Counted from the first letter of the stretch, positions 1-8,251 are shown. The stretch: 64,000 bases of DNA from Syntrophotalea acetylenivorans (GCF_001887775.1 NZ_CP015519.1:1798001-1862000); one strand, 5' to 3'. Translations and numbers: made by a program. The notes: generated from the letters alone by a model not told the origin.

Positions 1-279
1 GGCGCCTAAAATGACTCCAATCGCCTGACTTAACTGCATCAGGCCGGCGTTAGCCAGACCGACGACCATGACCGTGGTGATGGACGAGGATTGGACGAAG
101 GCGGTGACGCTGAGACCGACCAACACAGCCAAAAAACGGTTGGTGGTGACGGAAGAGATCGCCTTGCGGATAAGCCCCCCCGAAAGCATCTGCAGGCTTT
201 CCGACAGGAATTTCATGCCGAGGATGAAAATTCCAAGCCCGCCCAGGACGGTGTAGGCCATTTTAAAAGGTTCTATCAT
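1..279 (-). CDS. Na+/phosphate cotransporter family protein (N-terminal part, runs off the window)
   Basis: The reverse strand opens at an ATG at 279 and stays open to base 1, giving the first 93 residues of a membrane protein. It carries hydrophobic helices and the QSSSITTVMVVG segment typical of the Na/Pi cotransporter (PF02690) repeat, preceded by GLGIFILGMKFLSESLQ. Family members move phosphate, or act as NptA/YjbB-like exporters, across the inner membrane with sodium. Many carry a C-terminal PhoU-like domain, which would lie outside the window. The family is clear; the substrate is inferred from it. Confidence 0.85.
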   Translation of the reverse strand, partial: MIEPFKMAYTVLGGLGIFILGMKFLSESLQMLSGGLIRKAISSVTTNRFLAVLVGLSVTAFVQSSSITTVMVVGLANAGLMQLSQAIGVILGA

Positions 280-952
280 TTTCTGGATCCCGTAAGTAGG
301 GGTTAACGGAAGCGCACATTCTCAACGAAATTTCAACCCGATAGTTTTACGATTGACGCGACTTTTGTGCAAGCCTTTTTGAATGATTTTGTCAAGAATT
401 CAATCGATAGGAGTGCCGGAAAAATTGGCGGGCCTTTTTTCTTCCGCAGGGATGCCGGCAGCCACAATTACTAACTAGCTTCCATCCGGAAACGGGTCTT
501 TTCCCCAATCTCCGCGTCAATCTGCAGGTTTGCGTATCTGGCGTAGACAGCTACACCTCCGTACAAACGATCGATTTTCTTGCCCCTGGAGAAAACTGCT
601 CGGCTCCCTTATGAAAACGACGCGGTGCCATCCGAAGTTTCCGGATGGGCACTATCGATTTAAGACAATGAGCTAGACGACATGTAATCGATTGTGGGCA
701 GGTGTTACGAATTAATGTCTGCCCAGCAAAAAAGTCTTCAATAATATTGAAATTGAACTTGGCCTGGAACAAGGTAAGATTTATTAAGAAACTGGTGTTT
801 TTTATTCAATCAATGCTTTGAGGGATAGCCTCTCACCGCATGGTTGACTATAAAAATACAGGTGGGCGTAGTTTTGTATTGACGGCAAGTAAAAGAACCT
901 CAATTCGCTGTTTTTCGGCAATCAATCAGCAACCTCCTCTAGCTGGTGATTT
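280..952. other. Intergenic region without a recognisable gene (about 670 bp)
   Basis: The stretch separates the divergent Na/Pi cotransporter gene and the DUF211 gene. It is AT-richer than most of the window. Only short open frames occur, for example 551-772 on the minus strand (73 codons, no recognisable motif, no Shine-Dalgarno match noted). It probably contains the promoters of both flanking genes, but no confident -35/-10 pair was found. Confidence 0.5.
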
Positions 953-1216
953 ATGCTTTTAATAAAAAGAATCGTGCTGGACGTACTAAAACCTCACCAT
1001 CCTAACAGCATAGACTTTACTTTATCTATTGCCGAAAAATCGCCAGGTTCCCGTGTCGAATTGACCGTTACCGAAGTCGATGAAAAAACGGAAACTGTTG
1101 TCATAGTTATCGTAGGAGAAAACTTGCACTACGATACGATCGCTGATGCAGTTTCGAGCATGGGCGGGTCAATACACAGCATCGACAAGGTAGAGGTAGA
1201 AAATGAGCCTGATTAG
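953..1216 (+). CDS. DUF211 family protein
   Basis: The 87-residue product matches the DUF211 family from memory. It has the N-terminal (R)IVLDVLKPH motif, a central acidic TEVDEKTETVVIVIVG strand, and the C-terminal SMGGSIHSIDKVEVE signature. DUF211 proteins are small ferredoxin-fold proteins found mostly in archaea; no biochemical activity is firmly assigned. The stop overlaps the start of the next gene by 14 bases, which indicates translational coupling. Codons are AT-rich compared with neighbouring housekeeping genes, suggesting acquisition. Start is the ATG at 953, with only a weak upstream ribosome site. Confidence 0.85.
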   Translation: MLLIKRIVLDVLKPHHPNSIDFTLSIAEKSPGSRVELTVTEVDEKTETVVIVIVGENLHYDTIADAVSSMGGSIHSIDKVEVENEPD

Positions 1217-1820
1217 GCGGAACACGTCGTTAGTTAGAGGTCTGTTTGAACAGCTAAAATTGTTGCTGAAGATTACTCGTTCGCAAAGAATCGTACGACG
1301 GTACTTTATTGTTAATGGTTTTGACGGTGCACTTACGATGCTTGGCATAATCACGGGTTTTTATGTCAGTGACCAAACGAACTTTCCAATTATCATTAAC
1401 GCATGTTTCGGGGCTGCCATTGCTCTCGGAATGAGTGGCCTGACCAGTGCCTACATTAGTGAAACCGCAGAACAAAAAAAGGAACTTCATGATCTTGAGC
1501 AGGCAATGCTTAAGGACTTGGACAACTCCACTTACGGACAAGCTGCGCGCCTGCTCCCTTTTGTGATTGCAATAGTCAATGGCATTTCACCTCTGCTTAT
1601 TTCATTGATCATTATTTCGCCAATATGGGTGGCGACTTTTCCTTTAGGATTGCCACTTGACGCATTGGAACTCGCCTTAATGCTGGCGCTATGCCTATTA
1701 TTCCTGCTGGGCGTCTTTTTGGGGCGGATTAGCGGCACGTTTTGGTTGTGGTCCGGGGCACGAACACTTATTATTGCCGCTGCTACGTCGGCCCTCATTT
1801 TTCTTTTAGCCGCCTCCTGA
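1203..1820 (+). CDS. VIT1/CCC1-like (TIGR00267-type) membrane protein
   Basis: The 205-residue product has a soluble basic N-terminus, then FIVNGFDGALTMLGIITGF at about residues 35-55, resembling the first helix of VIT1/CCC1 iron/manganese transporters. A small-residue helix (ACFGAAIALGMSGLTSAYIS), an acidic amphipathic stretch (ETAEQKKELHDLEQAML) matching the cytoplasmic metal-binding-domain position, and three more hydrophobic helices follow. Membrane metal-ion transport is inferred from family. The ATG lies inside the 3' end of the DUF211 gene (14-base overlap), so the two are very likely one translation unit. Base composition is AT-rich like its partner. Confidence 0.75.
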   Translation: MSLIRRNTSLVRGLFEQLKLLLKITRSQRIVRRYFIVNGFDGALTMLGIITGFYVSDQTNFPIIINACFGAAIALGMSGLTSAYISETAEQKKELHDLEQAMLKDLDNSTYGQAARLLPFVIAIVNGISPLLISLIIISPIWVATFPLGLPLDALELALMLALCLLFLLGVFLGRISGTFWLWSGARTLIIAAATSALIFLLAAS

Positions 1821-1977
1821 TCAAGACTGCGTGGCCGCAAAAGGCAAGTTTATCAGCCATAAGGGAAAAAGCTTGGGAGCTAGTTTCAGGCAAGAACGGA
1901 GGAGGGGATGGTTGTTATGTAAACAGAGAGGTTGATTGGGGCAAGAAGAAACACTGAAACAGCACTGACTTCCATTC

Positions 1978-2934
1978 TCAGTTCTTCCACTCCCTGCGGC
2001 GTGCCTCATCTTGTGCGTTTTCAATCTCAGACAGCAGGTCGAGGTAGGCCTGATACCGACCTTCCGCCAAAGCCCCCTTTTCCACCAGAGCGGTCACGGC
2101 ACAGCCGGGCTCTGCCCGGTGCCGGCAATCGCGGAAACGACAGCGGACCATCATGGCCTGCTCAAAACCGGGGAAGTGAACAATTAATTCGTCAACAACT
2201 ATATCGACCAGGCCGAAGTCTCGAAACCCGGGTGTATCGATCAGTTCGCCGCCACCGGCAAGGGAATGCAGCGTTGCCACGGTAGTCGTATGACGGCCAA
2301 CGCCGCGGGCTTCGCACAATTCACCGACAGCCAGGCCCAAGTCGGGGCAAAGGGCGTTAAGCAGTGAGCTTTTGCCGACACCGGTGGTCCCGACGAAGGC
2401 TCCTCGATGGCCTTCGGCCATAAACTGGCGCAACAGGTCGAGCCCCACTCCCGCCTTGGCGCTAAGGCTAAACACCGGCAACGACGCACCATAGAGCGCC
2501 CGCAGCTCCGCGGTCAATTCAGCGGCACCGTCCAGGTCCTCTTTGTTAACAATAATAAAGGGTTGGAGCCCAGCCGCACGGGCCGCCACAATCGCCCGAT
2601 CGACAAAACCGGATGGAGGCAAGGGCCGCGGAGCGACCACCACACCGAGGACATCGAGGTTGGCGCCGACCAGATGCACCGCACCGCGCCCGTCGCGACG
2701 GCGCAGTTCCGTATTACGGGGCCGCCGTTCCAGTACTTCGCCGCGAACCAGTACCGAATCCCCTACCACATGACCGGAGCTGCGCTTAACCCGCACTTGG
2801 TGTCGCTCACCGTCATCAAAAAGGACCTCTACGGCTACCCCGAGATGGGCGACAATCACCCCTTGGCGGCCTGGCGTTTCTGCCGCTCGGGGTGATTTGC
2901 TGCGACCGGTATTCTTTTTTGGTTTGCGGCTCAA
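1978..2934 (-). CDS. rsgA: Ribosome small subunit-dependent GTPase A
   Basis: RsgA (YjeQ/YloQ) is a circularly permuted GTPase that assists late maturation of the 30S subunit. The 318-residue product shows an N-terminal OB-fold, then the permuted order of G motifs: NKED (G4), GTTGVGKSS (G1, P-loop), DTPGFRDFG (G3). The zinc-binding C-terminal part contains CRFRDCRHRAEPGC. The start is TTG at 2934, with an AGGTGG element a few bases upstream just after the stop of the S1 protein gene, 12 bases away, so the two are probably cotranscribed. The N-terminal 20 residues are basic and variable. Confidence 0.95.
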   Translation of the reverse strand: MSRKPKKNTGRSKSPRAAETPGRQGVIVAHLGVAVEVLFDDGERHQVRVKRSSGHVVGDSVLVRGEVLERRPRNTELRRRDGRGAVHLVGANLDVLGVVVAPRPLPPSGFVDRAIVAARAAGLQPFIIVNKEDLDGAAELTAELRALYGASLPVFSLSAKAGVGLDLLRQFMAEGHRGAFVGTTGVGKSSLLNALCPDLGLAVGELCEARGVGRHTTTVATLHSLAGGGELIDTPGFRDFGLVDIVVDELIVHFPGFEQAMMVRCRFRDCRHRAEPGCAVTALVEKGALAEGRYQAYLDLLSEIENAQDEARRREWKN

Positions 2935-2946
2935 AAGAATTCCACC

Positions 2947-4176
2947 TCAACGCTTTTTCTTCTGTTCCAACTTAGCCTTGAGCATATCACCGAGCGTGCC
3001 CATGGAACCGCTTCCGGTCGGTGCGTCCTCGTAAGAACTTCGGCTGGGTTCAGCTTCAACCTCCGCGGTCTCCTGACCCTCTCCAGCTACCGGAACCAGA
3101 GAGATACGGCGCTGATCGGGGTCGATTTTTTCGATGGTCACCGTCAGCTTTTGTCCGGCCTTGACGGCTTCCTGAGCATGTTTTAAGCGCCGCCCGCCGC
3201 CAAGCCGGGAGATATGCAGAAGGCCGTCGATACCGTCCTCCAGGGTGACAAAAGCGCCGAACTGGGCCACTCGCGCCACGGTGCCGGGGTAGCTGGCTCC
3301 CTCGACATAAATGGAACCGACCTTGGACCATGGATCGGCCAGGGTATCGCGCAATGAAAAGGAGAAACGATTGGCCTCCCAATCGATCTTCTTGACTGCC
3401 ACTTCCAGTTCTTGATCGACCTGCAACACTTGGCTGATATCTTCGATGCGACCGTAACCAACCTCGGAGATAGGCAGCAGGCCTTCGATGCCGCCGATAT
3501 CGATAAAGGCACCGAAGTCACGCAGAGAGGTTACGACTCCCTTGACCACCATACCTTCTTTCAGGGTTTCCTTGAGAGCCTCCCGTTGCTGCGCCCGTTC
3601 CTCTTCAAGAAGCGCCCGATGAGAAACCACTACGTTGCGCCCCTGTTCACCAAACTTTATAACTCTGAAGGGCCGACTGGTATCGATGACTTCTTCAGGC
3701 ATCTCCTGGCGACGCAGACCGAGTTGTGAAAAGGGGCAAAAGGCCCTCACTCCACCGGCCAGCTTGACCTCGTAACCACCCTTGGTTTCCTTTTCGATAC
3801 GTCCATCCACAGGAATACCGCTGCGCCAGGCCTCTTCGATCTGGGCCGCTCCGGCAACACCGGAAGCAAGACGGGTGGTGAAACGCCACTCACCGCCAGC
3901 ACGGGAAACAAAGTATGCATTGAGCTTGTCACCGACCGCGACCGTCAGGTTGCCTTCTTCGTCCTGAACTTCGTTGCGATCAAGAATTCCCTCGCCCTTT
4001 TGACCTACATCCAGGAAAACGCACTGTTTGCCGATTTGCAGTACCGTCGATGCAACCTGCTGCCCGGGCTTCAGCTCAACGGCGCCGATCAAACTTTCTT
4101 CCAAAAGGTCGGCAAAGCTTTCCTCACCGTCTTGCTCTTCGTTGATCCCTTCAGGATCAAGCTTGTTGTCTTCCAT
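2947..4176 (-). CDS. S1 RNA-binding domain protein with four S1 repeats
   Basis: The 409-residue protein consists of four consecutive S1 domains at about 33-105, 110-195, 200-283 and 285-365. It has an acidic N-terminus and a low-complexity C-terminal tail ending in KLEQKKKR. Repeats 3 and 4 are canonical (VTSLRDFGAFIDIGGIEGLL; GTVARVAQFGAFVTLEDGI). The usual proteobacterial ribosomal protein S1 has six repeats, so this is more likely a shorter S1 paralogue or a Firmicutes-type S1-like mRNA-binding protein than the main rpsA. It sits upstream of rsgA in the same direction, consistent with a translation-related role. Confidence 0.85.
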   Translation of the reverse strand: MEDNKLDPEGINEEQDGEESFADLLEESLIGAVELKPGQQVASTVLQIGKQCVFLDVGQKGEGILDRNEVQDEEGNLTVAVGDKLNAYFVSRAGGEWRFTTRLASGVAGAAQIEEAWRSGIPVDGRIEKETKGGYEVKLAGGVRAFCPFSQLGLRRQEMPEEVIDTSRPFRVIKFGEQGRNVVVSHRALLEEERAQQREALKETLKEGMVVKGVVTSLRDFGAFIDIGGIEGLLPISEVGYGRIEDISQVLQVDQELEVAVKKIDWEANRFSFSLRDTLADPWSKVGSIYVEGASYPGTVARVAQFGAFVTLEDGIDGLLHISRLGGGRRLKHAQEAVKAGQKLTVTIEKIDPDQRRISLVPVAGEGQETAEVEAEPSRSSYEDAPTGSGSMGTLGDMLKAKLEQKKKR

Positions 4177-4379
4177 GTCAGCCTCTTTAAGTGGGTTTAT
4201 GAGTCACCAATGGATTTTATAGCCTATTCAACTGATACGAGCAAGCAACTAAGAGTCAACAACGGAAGCATTGACAATTTCAACCTTTTTTCAGCCAGGA
4301 TCTTATTCCGCTAAATATGTTATTCTGAGAAAACTATTATGGGGATATCTAAAAAAAAGAGAATCGAAGGAACCGGCCC

Positions 4380-4715
4380 GTGAAAAAAATCATATTGTGT
4401 ATTGCCCTGCTGGCCCTCATTCAAAACTGGGGGCGCATCAGCAGCTTATTTGAATCGGCGCCGGTCGTCCCGGCCAGCTCCGGCGCAACGATCATTATGT
4501 ACAGCACTGACTGGTGCGGCTACTGTAAACAGGCCCGCGCCCTGTTTGATTCCGCTGACGCAGCCTATCGCGAATATGATATTGAAAAGTCTGCTGAAGG
4601 GCTTGAACAATACCAGATGCTGGGTGGTCGTGGAGTACCGCTTATTGTCATTAACGGAAAGCTCTTACGAGGCTTCAATAAACGGCAAATCTTACGGGAA
4701 CTGTCCATCGAATAA
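4380..4715 (+). CDS. Membrane-anchored or exported glutaredoxin-like protein
   Basis: The 111-residue protein starts at a GTG (4380) with a hydrophobic segment (residues 4-14) acting as signal or anchor, a linker, then a glutaredoxin/thioredoxin fold. The redox motif is CGYC at residues 46-49 (STDWCGYCKQA). The cis-proline loop is RGVPLIVINGK and is followed by a glycine-containing helix (RGFNKRQILREL). It should act as a thiol-disulfide oxidoreductase facing the periplasm. The fold call is firm; export is inferred from the N-terminus. It is followed after 37 bp by the MoaE-like gene on the same strand. Confidence 0.85.
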   Translation: MKKIILCIALLALIQNWGRISSLFESAPVVPASSGATIIMYSTDWCGYCKQARALFDSADAAYREYDIEKSAEGLEQYQMLGGRGVPLIVINGKLLRGFNKRQILRELSIE

Positions 4716-4752
4716 CTAGAATGCCATACCATGAGCATCACAAGGAGGTACC

Positions 4753-5136
4753 ATGATTCAGGTTGTCGAAGAACCGATTCATCCAGGTGTTATTTACGAC
4801 CTGCTCTCCAAGGATAGAGCGGGCTCGGTGTTGCTGCACTACGCGGTGGTCAAGGAAACCCCACACAATCAGGCTGCGACCACCGGTGTCAAATACCAGC
4901 GAAAGGGTGACATGGAAGAGGAAATGCAAGCCATTGCCGAGCATCTGCAGGACAAGTGGGAATTGGACGATGTGCTGCTGATTCGCCGGCTGGGCTGCCT
5001 GAAGGCCGGAGAAATCATCTCTTTGATTGCGGCCTCATCTCCCAACAGCGCCGATGTCTTTGCCGCCTGTCAGCACGGCATCAGTCATCTGAAAAAGATG
5101 AAGACTTTTTGCAAGGTTGAAATCGGAGCCTCCTAG
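4753..5136 (+). CDS. MoaE-like molybdopterin synthase catalytic subunit homologue (divergent)
   Basis: The 127-residue product has the MoaE layout: GSVLLHYAVVKETPHN at the usual GAVVxFxGxVR position, then LLIRRLGCLKAGE matching the HRxGxLxxGE motif, SSPNSADVFAACQHGISHLK matching the SxHRxxAFxAxxxxxDxLK region, and KKMKTFCKVE at the catalytic-lysine end. MoaE transfers sulfur from MoaD to precursor Z. Here the HR pair of SxHR is replaced by NS and the C-terminal tail is short, so activity may be altered. The start ATG follows AAGGAGGTACC, a strong ribosome site. No moaD or other moa gene lies next to it. Confidence 0.7.
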   Translation: MIQVVEEPIHPGVIYDLLSKDRAGSVLLHYAVVKETPHNQAATTGVKYQRKGDMEEEMQAIAEHLQDKWELDDVLLIRRLGCLKAGEIISLIAASSPNSADVFAACQHGISHLKKMKTFCKVEIGAS

Positions 5137-5178
5137 TCCTTCTTCTCTGCAAGACACAAAGCGACCCAGGCACTTGTC

Positions 5179-5694
5179 TTAAGCCTTAATTTTAACCTTG
5201 ACGTTATTGTTCGTATCTCGGCTCTGGCGAATCAATTCGTCATTGGCAACGGTTAGGGACGACTTGGATATTCTGTCGTAAAGAACCACGTTGACCGTTG
5301 CAGCCAGATTCAGGCATCCGATGGTTGGCACATAGACAACGGCATCGGCCTTGTCTATAACCTGCTGGCTGATGGTGCCGTCTTCCGGCCCGAAAATATA
5401 GAATGCCTGGTCCGGATGCTGGTACTCAGGCAAGGGGACAGCTCCCTCAACCAGTTCAACACAGATGATCTTTGACTCCTTGGGGACCCCTTCCAACAGA
5501 CAGCATACACCCGTTAGGGGAATCTTCTTGCTGACGTCCTTCGTGTCGGTGTTAAACCGCGCTGCCCGAACATAACGTTCACCGGTATAAAATACTGCGT
5601 CTGCCTGAAAACAGCCCGCCGCACGCATGACGGCACCAACATTGGATGGGCTCTTGGGATCACTTAGGCCAATAGTTATTTTTGATTCGTTCAT
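5179..5694 (-). CDS. SpoU/TrmH family RNA 2'-O-methyltransferase
   Basis: The 171-residue protein has the SPOUT knot motifs. Motif 1 is SNVGAVMRAAGCF (asparagine and arginine of the SpoU family), motif 2 is FIFGPEDG-like (YIFGPEDGTIS), and motif 3 is GCLNLAATVNVVLYDR. These enzymes methylate the ribose 2'-hydroxyl of tRNA or rRNA using S-adenosylmethionine. There is no extra N-terminal substrate-binding domain, so the target cannot be read from sequence. It converges with the MoaE-like gene, 42 bp between stops. Confidence 0.85.
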   Translation of the reverse strand: MNESKITIGLSDPKSPSNVGAVMRAAGCFQADAVFYTGERYVRAARFNTDTKDVSKKIPLTGVCCLLEGVPKESKIICVELVEGAVPLPEYQHPDQAFYIFGPEDGTISQQVIDKADAVVYVPTIGCLNLAATVNVVLYDRISKSSLTVANDELIRQSRDTNNNVKVKIKA

Positions 5695-5742
5695 CTGTCT
5701 GTTCCCATCGGAAATGCCCCTCCGAATAATTAGGGCTTAAGG

Positions 5743-5772
5743 AAAAGGCCTGATCTTTCGATCAGGCCTTTT
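5743..5772 (-). terminator. Intrinsic terminator hairpin downstream of the Nudix gene
   Basis: A perfect 13-bp stem (5743-5755 with 5760-5772) with a TTTC loop contains the GGCCTGATC core and is flanked by A/T runs on both sides. It lies downstream of the minus-strand Nudix gene and upstream of the methyltransferase start, so it most likely ends the Nudix transcript. The A/T symmetry could let it work in both directions. Confidence 0.8.
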
Positions 5773-5849
5773 GTTTGTGTGATGCCTGGAGCCAAAACGT
5801 GAGGCACATTACCCGCATCTAAACCCTGGGTTGTTCCCCCGTCATTCAA

Positions 5850-6341
5850 CTATAGGGAATGCCCGTTGTAAAATGCCTCGCCGGCCTGCGCATGCAGCTC
5901 AAAAGCCATACCGGTCAACTCTCGGCGCACCAACCGCTCAGTGGTTTCATCGGTCGCCTCAAAAGGCGGCAGCATTGCTTCCCCCCGGGGCTTGGCCAGG
6001 CCGAAAATCAATAAGGTACCATCGGGAGCGCTGCGCACCTGGAATTCCCGAATTTCAGCAGGATCGATCCGGAGATGGGTTTCTTCCAAGACCTCGCGGG
6101 CGCCAGCCTCCTGCCAAGTCTCACCTAGGTCGACAAAGCCACCGGGAAAAGCCCACTTACCCCGGCCCGGCTCGATGCCGCGACGAATTTGCAACAGGCC
6201 ATCATCCACCGGCACCAGCATAACCACCACCGGCAGCGGGTTGACGAAACTCATGCGTCCGCAGTTACCGCAGGTGCGAGGCCAGGGCTGATCGACGGCA
6301 AAGGGATGACCGCAGTGGGAACAGTGCGAATTTTTGGTCAC
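5850..6341 (-). CDS. Nudix hydrolase with N-terminal zinc ribbon
   Basis: The protein starts with a C4 zinc ribbon (CSHCG and CGNCG), followed by a Nudix domain. The Nudix box begins GGFVDLGETW and ends REVLEETHL, so the catalytic REXXEE residues are present. It should hydrolyse a nucleoside diphosphate linked to another moiety; the ribbon plus Nudix arrangement resembles NADH pyrophosphatase or ADP-ribose pyrophosphatase-like enzymes. The start is taken as GTG at 6341, with AAGGAG seven bases upstream, giving 163 residues. A TTG at 6365 would extend it but has no better ribosome site. Confidence 0.85.
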   Translation of the reverse strand: MTKNSHCSHCGHPFAVDQPWPRTCGNCGRMSFVNPLPVVVMLVPVDDGLLQIRRGIEPGRGKWAFPGGFVDLGETWQEAGAREVLEETHLRIDPAEIREFQVRSAPDGTLLIFGLAKPRGEAMLPPFEATDETTERLVRRELTGMAFELHAQAGEAFYNGHSL

Positions 6342-6510
6342 GGACAGACTCCTTTCGCTACGCAATGCATGGATCGACTTGACAAGTGCCTGGATTGCGA
6401 AAATTATCCCCTACCCGCCCCATACGATCTTTGACCGTAGTCAAAAACCGGCCTGACTCCAGCCGCCAGCGGCCCGCAAACACTTAAATTTCTGCCTTGG
6501 CAAAACTCAA

Positions 6511-6640
6511 CAGATGGCTAAGCCAAAAATTCGACCTGCAAGGCGTAGCAGTTTTCAGGGGTAAAGGCATACATCGCGTATGTCGAAGTCCTGAAAAACT
6601 GCTGCAACGCAGCAGGGCGGACTTTTTGCGACGCCATCAA
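6511..6640. repeat. Dispersed repeat family A, copy 1 (about 130 bp)
   Basis: This segment is clearly related to 21505-21634. Shared blocks are the left end GATGG(C/T)TAAGC, CCTGCAAGGC(G/A)TAGC, a CCTGAAAAAC core, GCTGCAACGCAGCAGGG, and the right end CTTTTTGCGACGCCATCAA. The outer ends form an imperfect inverted repeat (GATGGCTAAGC versus GATGGCGTCGC). Internal arms AGCAGTTTTCAGG and CCTGAAAAACTGCT can pair into a hairpin. It has no coding capacity, so it looks like a MITE or REP-type element. Its right end supplies the TGA stop codon of the adjacent LOG gene. Confidence 0.8.
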
Positions 6641-7665
6641 AAGCTATTGATCTGGCGGATAAAGGCCTTGAGCAGTCCGTAGCTACGGCGATTGAACTCA
6701 AAGGTCAAGCGGGGCAGGGGCAGCAGGTCGGGCTGGTCCTTTTCCTGGGGCAACGGTCCGGAAATCTGCAATCGGCTGCCCGGTTCCTTGATTTCAGGAA
6801 ACTCGCTTTCCAGAATGGCCAACTGCTCATCGTTCAGCTCTTTATTCAGGCGAATCACCAGGGTATTACCGACAAATCGCATGGAGTGATAGACGCGGTA
6901 AAATTCGTCAATAATCTGCACAGCCTCGGAAGCACTGCGGGTTATCGAAAAGAGGCTGAAATCCTCGCCGGAGATGAGCCCTCGCTTGAGCAGCGGATCC
7001 TTGATAAACTCCAGCCACTTCTCCCAGTAACCACCGTTTTCATCATCAATAAGAACCAGGGGAATAGGCGGGTTCTTACCGGTTTGTATCAGGGTCAGGG
7101 TTTCCATGGCCTCATCGAGAGTACCAAAACCTCCAGGAAACAGGGCCACGGCTTCCGCCTCTTTGAGGAAGGCAACCTTGCGATTGAAAAAGTATTTGTA
7201 GGTAATGACATTTTCACTGGCGGACATGACCGGATTGGTCTCCTGCTCAAAGGGCAGGCGAATATTGACCGCAAAAGAGTTCTCGGGACCGGCCCCTTCG
7301 TTGCCGGCCTGCATGATGCCGCCGCCACCGCCGGTGATCACCATGTAACCACTCTCAACGAGAAGGCGGCTGAACTCGACACACTTGCGGTAAATGGGTT
7401 CGTCTGGCTCGGTGCGAGCCGAACCGAAGATGGTAACTTTCTTGCGCATTCGGTGAGGACCGAAAACCTTGTTGGTGTAGCGCATTTCCTTCATGGTCGT
7501 GCGCATGAGCTTAAGGTCGGCCAGGTAGTCGGATTCGCGGCCTGCCTTAAGAGAACTAATAATCATTTCCCGGATCATCGCGGGGTGATGAACTTCGGTC
7601 TGCCGCATAAGGTCGTCAATCAAGTCATCAAGATGACCGTTTTTACGGTCAAAGTGGATATCCAT
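6637..7665 (-). CDS. LOG family protein (Rossmann fold, lysine decarboxylase-like motif)
   Basis: The 342-residue protein has a LOG core at about 75-260: VTIFGSAR, the GGGGGIM nucleotide loop, and the signature PGGFGTLDEAMETLT. In plants LOG enzymes release cytokinin bases from their ribotides; bacterial members are 5'-monophosphate phosphoribohydrolases or of unknown substrate, and are not lysine decarboxylases despite older naming. Extra N- and C-terminal segments make it longer than the usual ~190 residues. The ATG at 7665 follows AAAGGAAATGTT. Its TGA stop lies inside the right end of repeat A. It is 11 bp from the upstream Cys-cluster gene, so probably one operon. Confidence 0.85.
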   Translation of the reverse strand: MDIHFDRKNGHLDDLIDDLMRQTEVHHPAMIREMIISSLKAGRESDYLADLKLMRTTMKEMRYTNKVFGPHRMRKKVTIFGSARTEPDEPIYRKCVEFSRLLVESGYMVITGGGGGIMQAGNEGAGPENSFAVNIRLPFEQETNPVMSASENVITYKYFFNRKVAFLKEAEAVALFPGGFGTLDEAMETLTLIQTGKNPPIPLVLIDDENGGYWEKWLEFIKDPLLKRGLISGEDFSLFSITRSASEAVQIIDEFYRVYHSMRFVGNTLVIRLNKELNDEQLAILESEFPEIKEPGSRLQISGPLPQEKDQPDLLPLPRLTFEFNRRSYGLLKAFIRQINSF

Positions 7666-7676
7666 AACATTTCCTT

Positions 7677-8234
7677 TTATCGGTCAAACCGAACAGCAGG
7701 AGGTTTTAGAAAGGAGCGACCGGCCAAACTCTCGCCTCGGATCAGCAACCCGCGCAAACTGGAACCGACATAGCGCTGATCGAAATTCAGATAACAGCGC
7801 CGCAGCTGGCCCTCAAGTTCATGGAAGGCATCATACCCCGCTTCCCCAAGGGGATCAAGAATGCCTTCACAGATAAAAGTAATGCAGTTGAAAGGCCTGC
7901 GAGATACTTCAAGTCGACAACCTGTTGGGCCGAGGAAGGGACAGGGAAGGGTAAAATCAGCGACGGGGGGCAATTCCTCGGCAGAGAGAAAGGCCAGGAG
8001 GTTAACCAGGCTAAAATGATTCTTGCCGCAATCGCAACAGGCACCGAGACAGCGGCGGCAGACGGCTGGGCCGTCGCCGCGGCGAAACAAATCGTCGAGT
8101 TGCTGCTGCAGGCTTGCAATGCGTGACAATTCCCTGTCGATCCAGCTCCGTTCCACAGCGGGAAGCTGCGCGTAATCGGTGCTCACCGAGTCCAGATAAC
8201 TTTTCCAGCGCAGCTCGGTTCGGTTTACTGTCAT
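7677..8234 (-). CDS. YkgJ-type cysteine cluster protein
   Basis: The product (185 residues from the chosen start) contains the metal-chelating cysteine pattern CRRCLGACC, then CPFLGPTGCRLEVSRRPFNC and a further Cys (TFIC), characteristic of the YkgJ/CxxCxxCC family (PF03692), which is thought to bind zinc or iron. The biological role is unknown. The ATG at 8234 is preferred because AGGAG lies four bases upstream; an in-frame ATG at 8261 lies in the rnpB terminator hairpin and lacks a ribosome site. It is likely cotranscribed with the LOG gene. Confidence 0.8.
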   Translation of the reverse strand: MTVNRTELRWKSYLDSVSTDYAQLPAVERSWIDRELSRIASLQQQLDDLFRRGDGPAVCRRCLGACCDCGKNHFSLVNLLAFLSAEELPPVADFTLPCPFLGPTGCRLEVSRRPFNCITFICEGILDPLGEAGYDAFHELEGQLRRCYLNFDQRYVGSSLRGLLIRGESLAGRSFLKPPAVRFDR

Positions 8235-8251
8235 AGGGCTCCTGGAAAAAG

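Noticed and set aside
551-772. 73-codon minus-strand ORF in the left intergenic region
   Set aside because: No ribosome site, no recognisable motif, unremarkable composition; treated as chance.
6379-6410. TTGACA-17-AATTAT promoter-like pair on the plus strand
   Set aside because: No plus-strand gene follows before the repeat and the LOG gene; likely chance.
6886-7773. Plus-strand ORF of 295 codons across the LOG gene
   Set aside because: It is antisense to a gene with clear LOG motifs, and its translation has no family resemblance.
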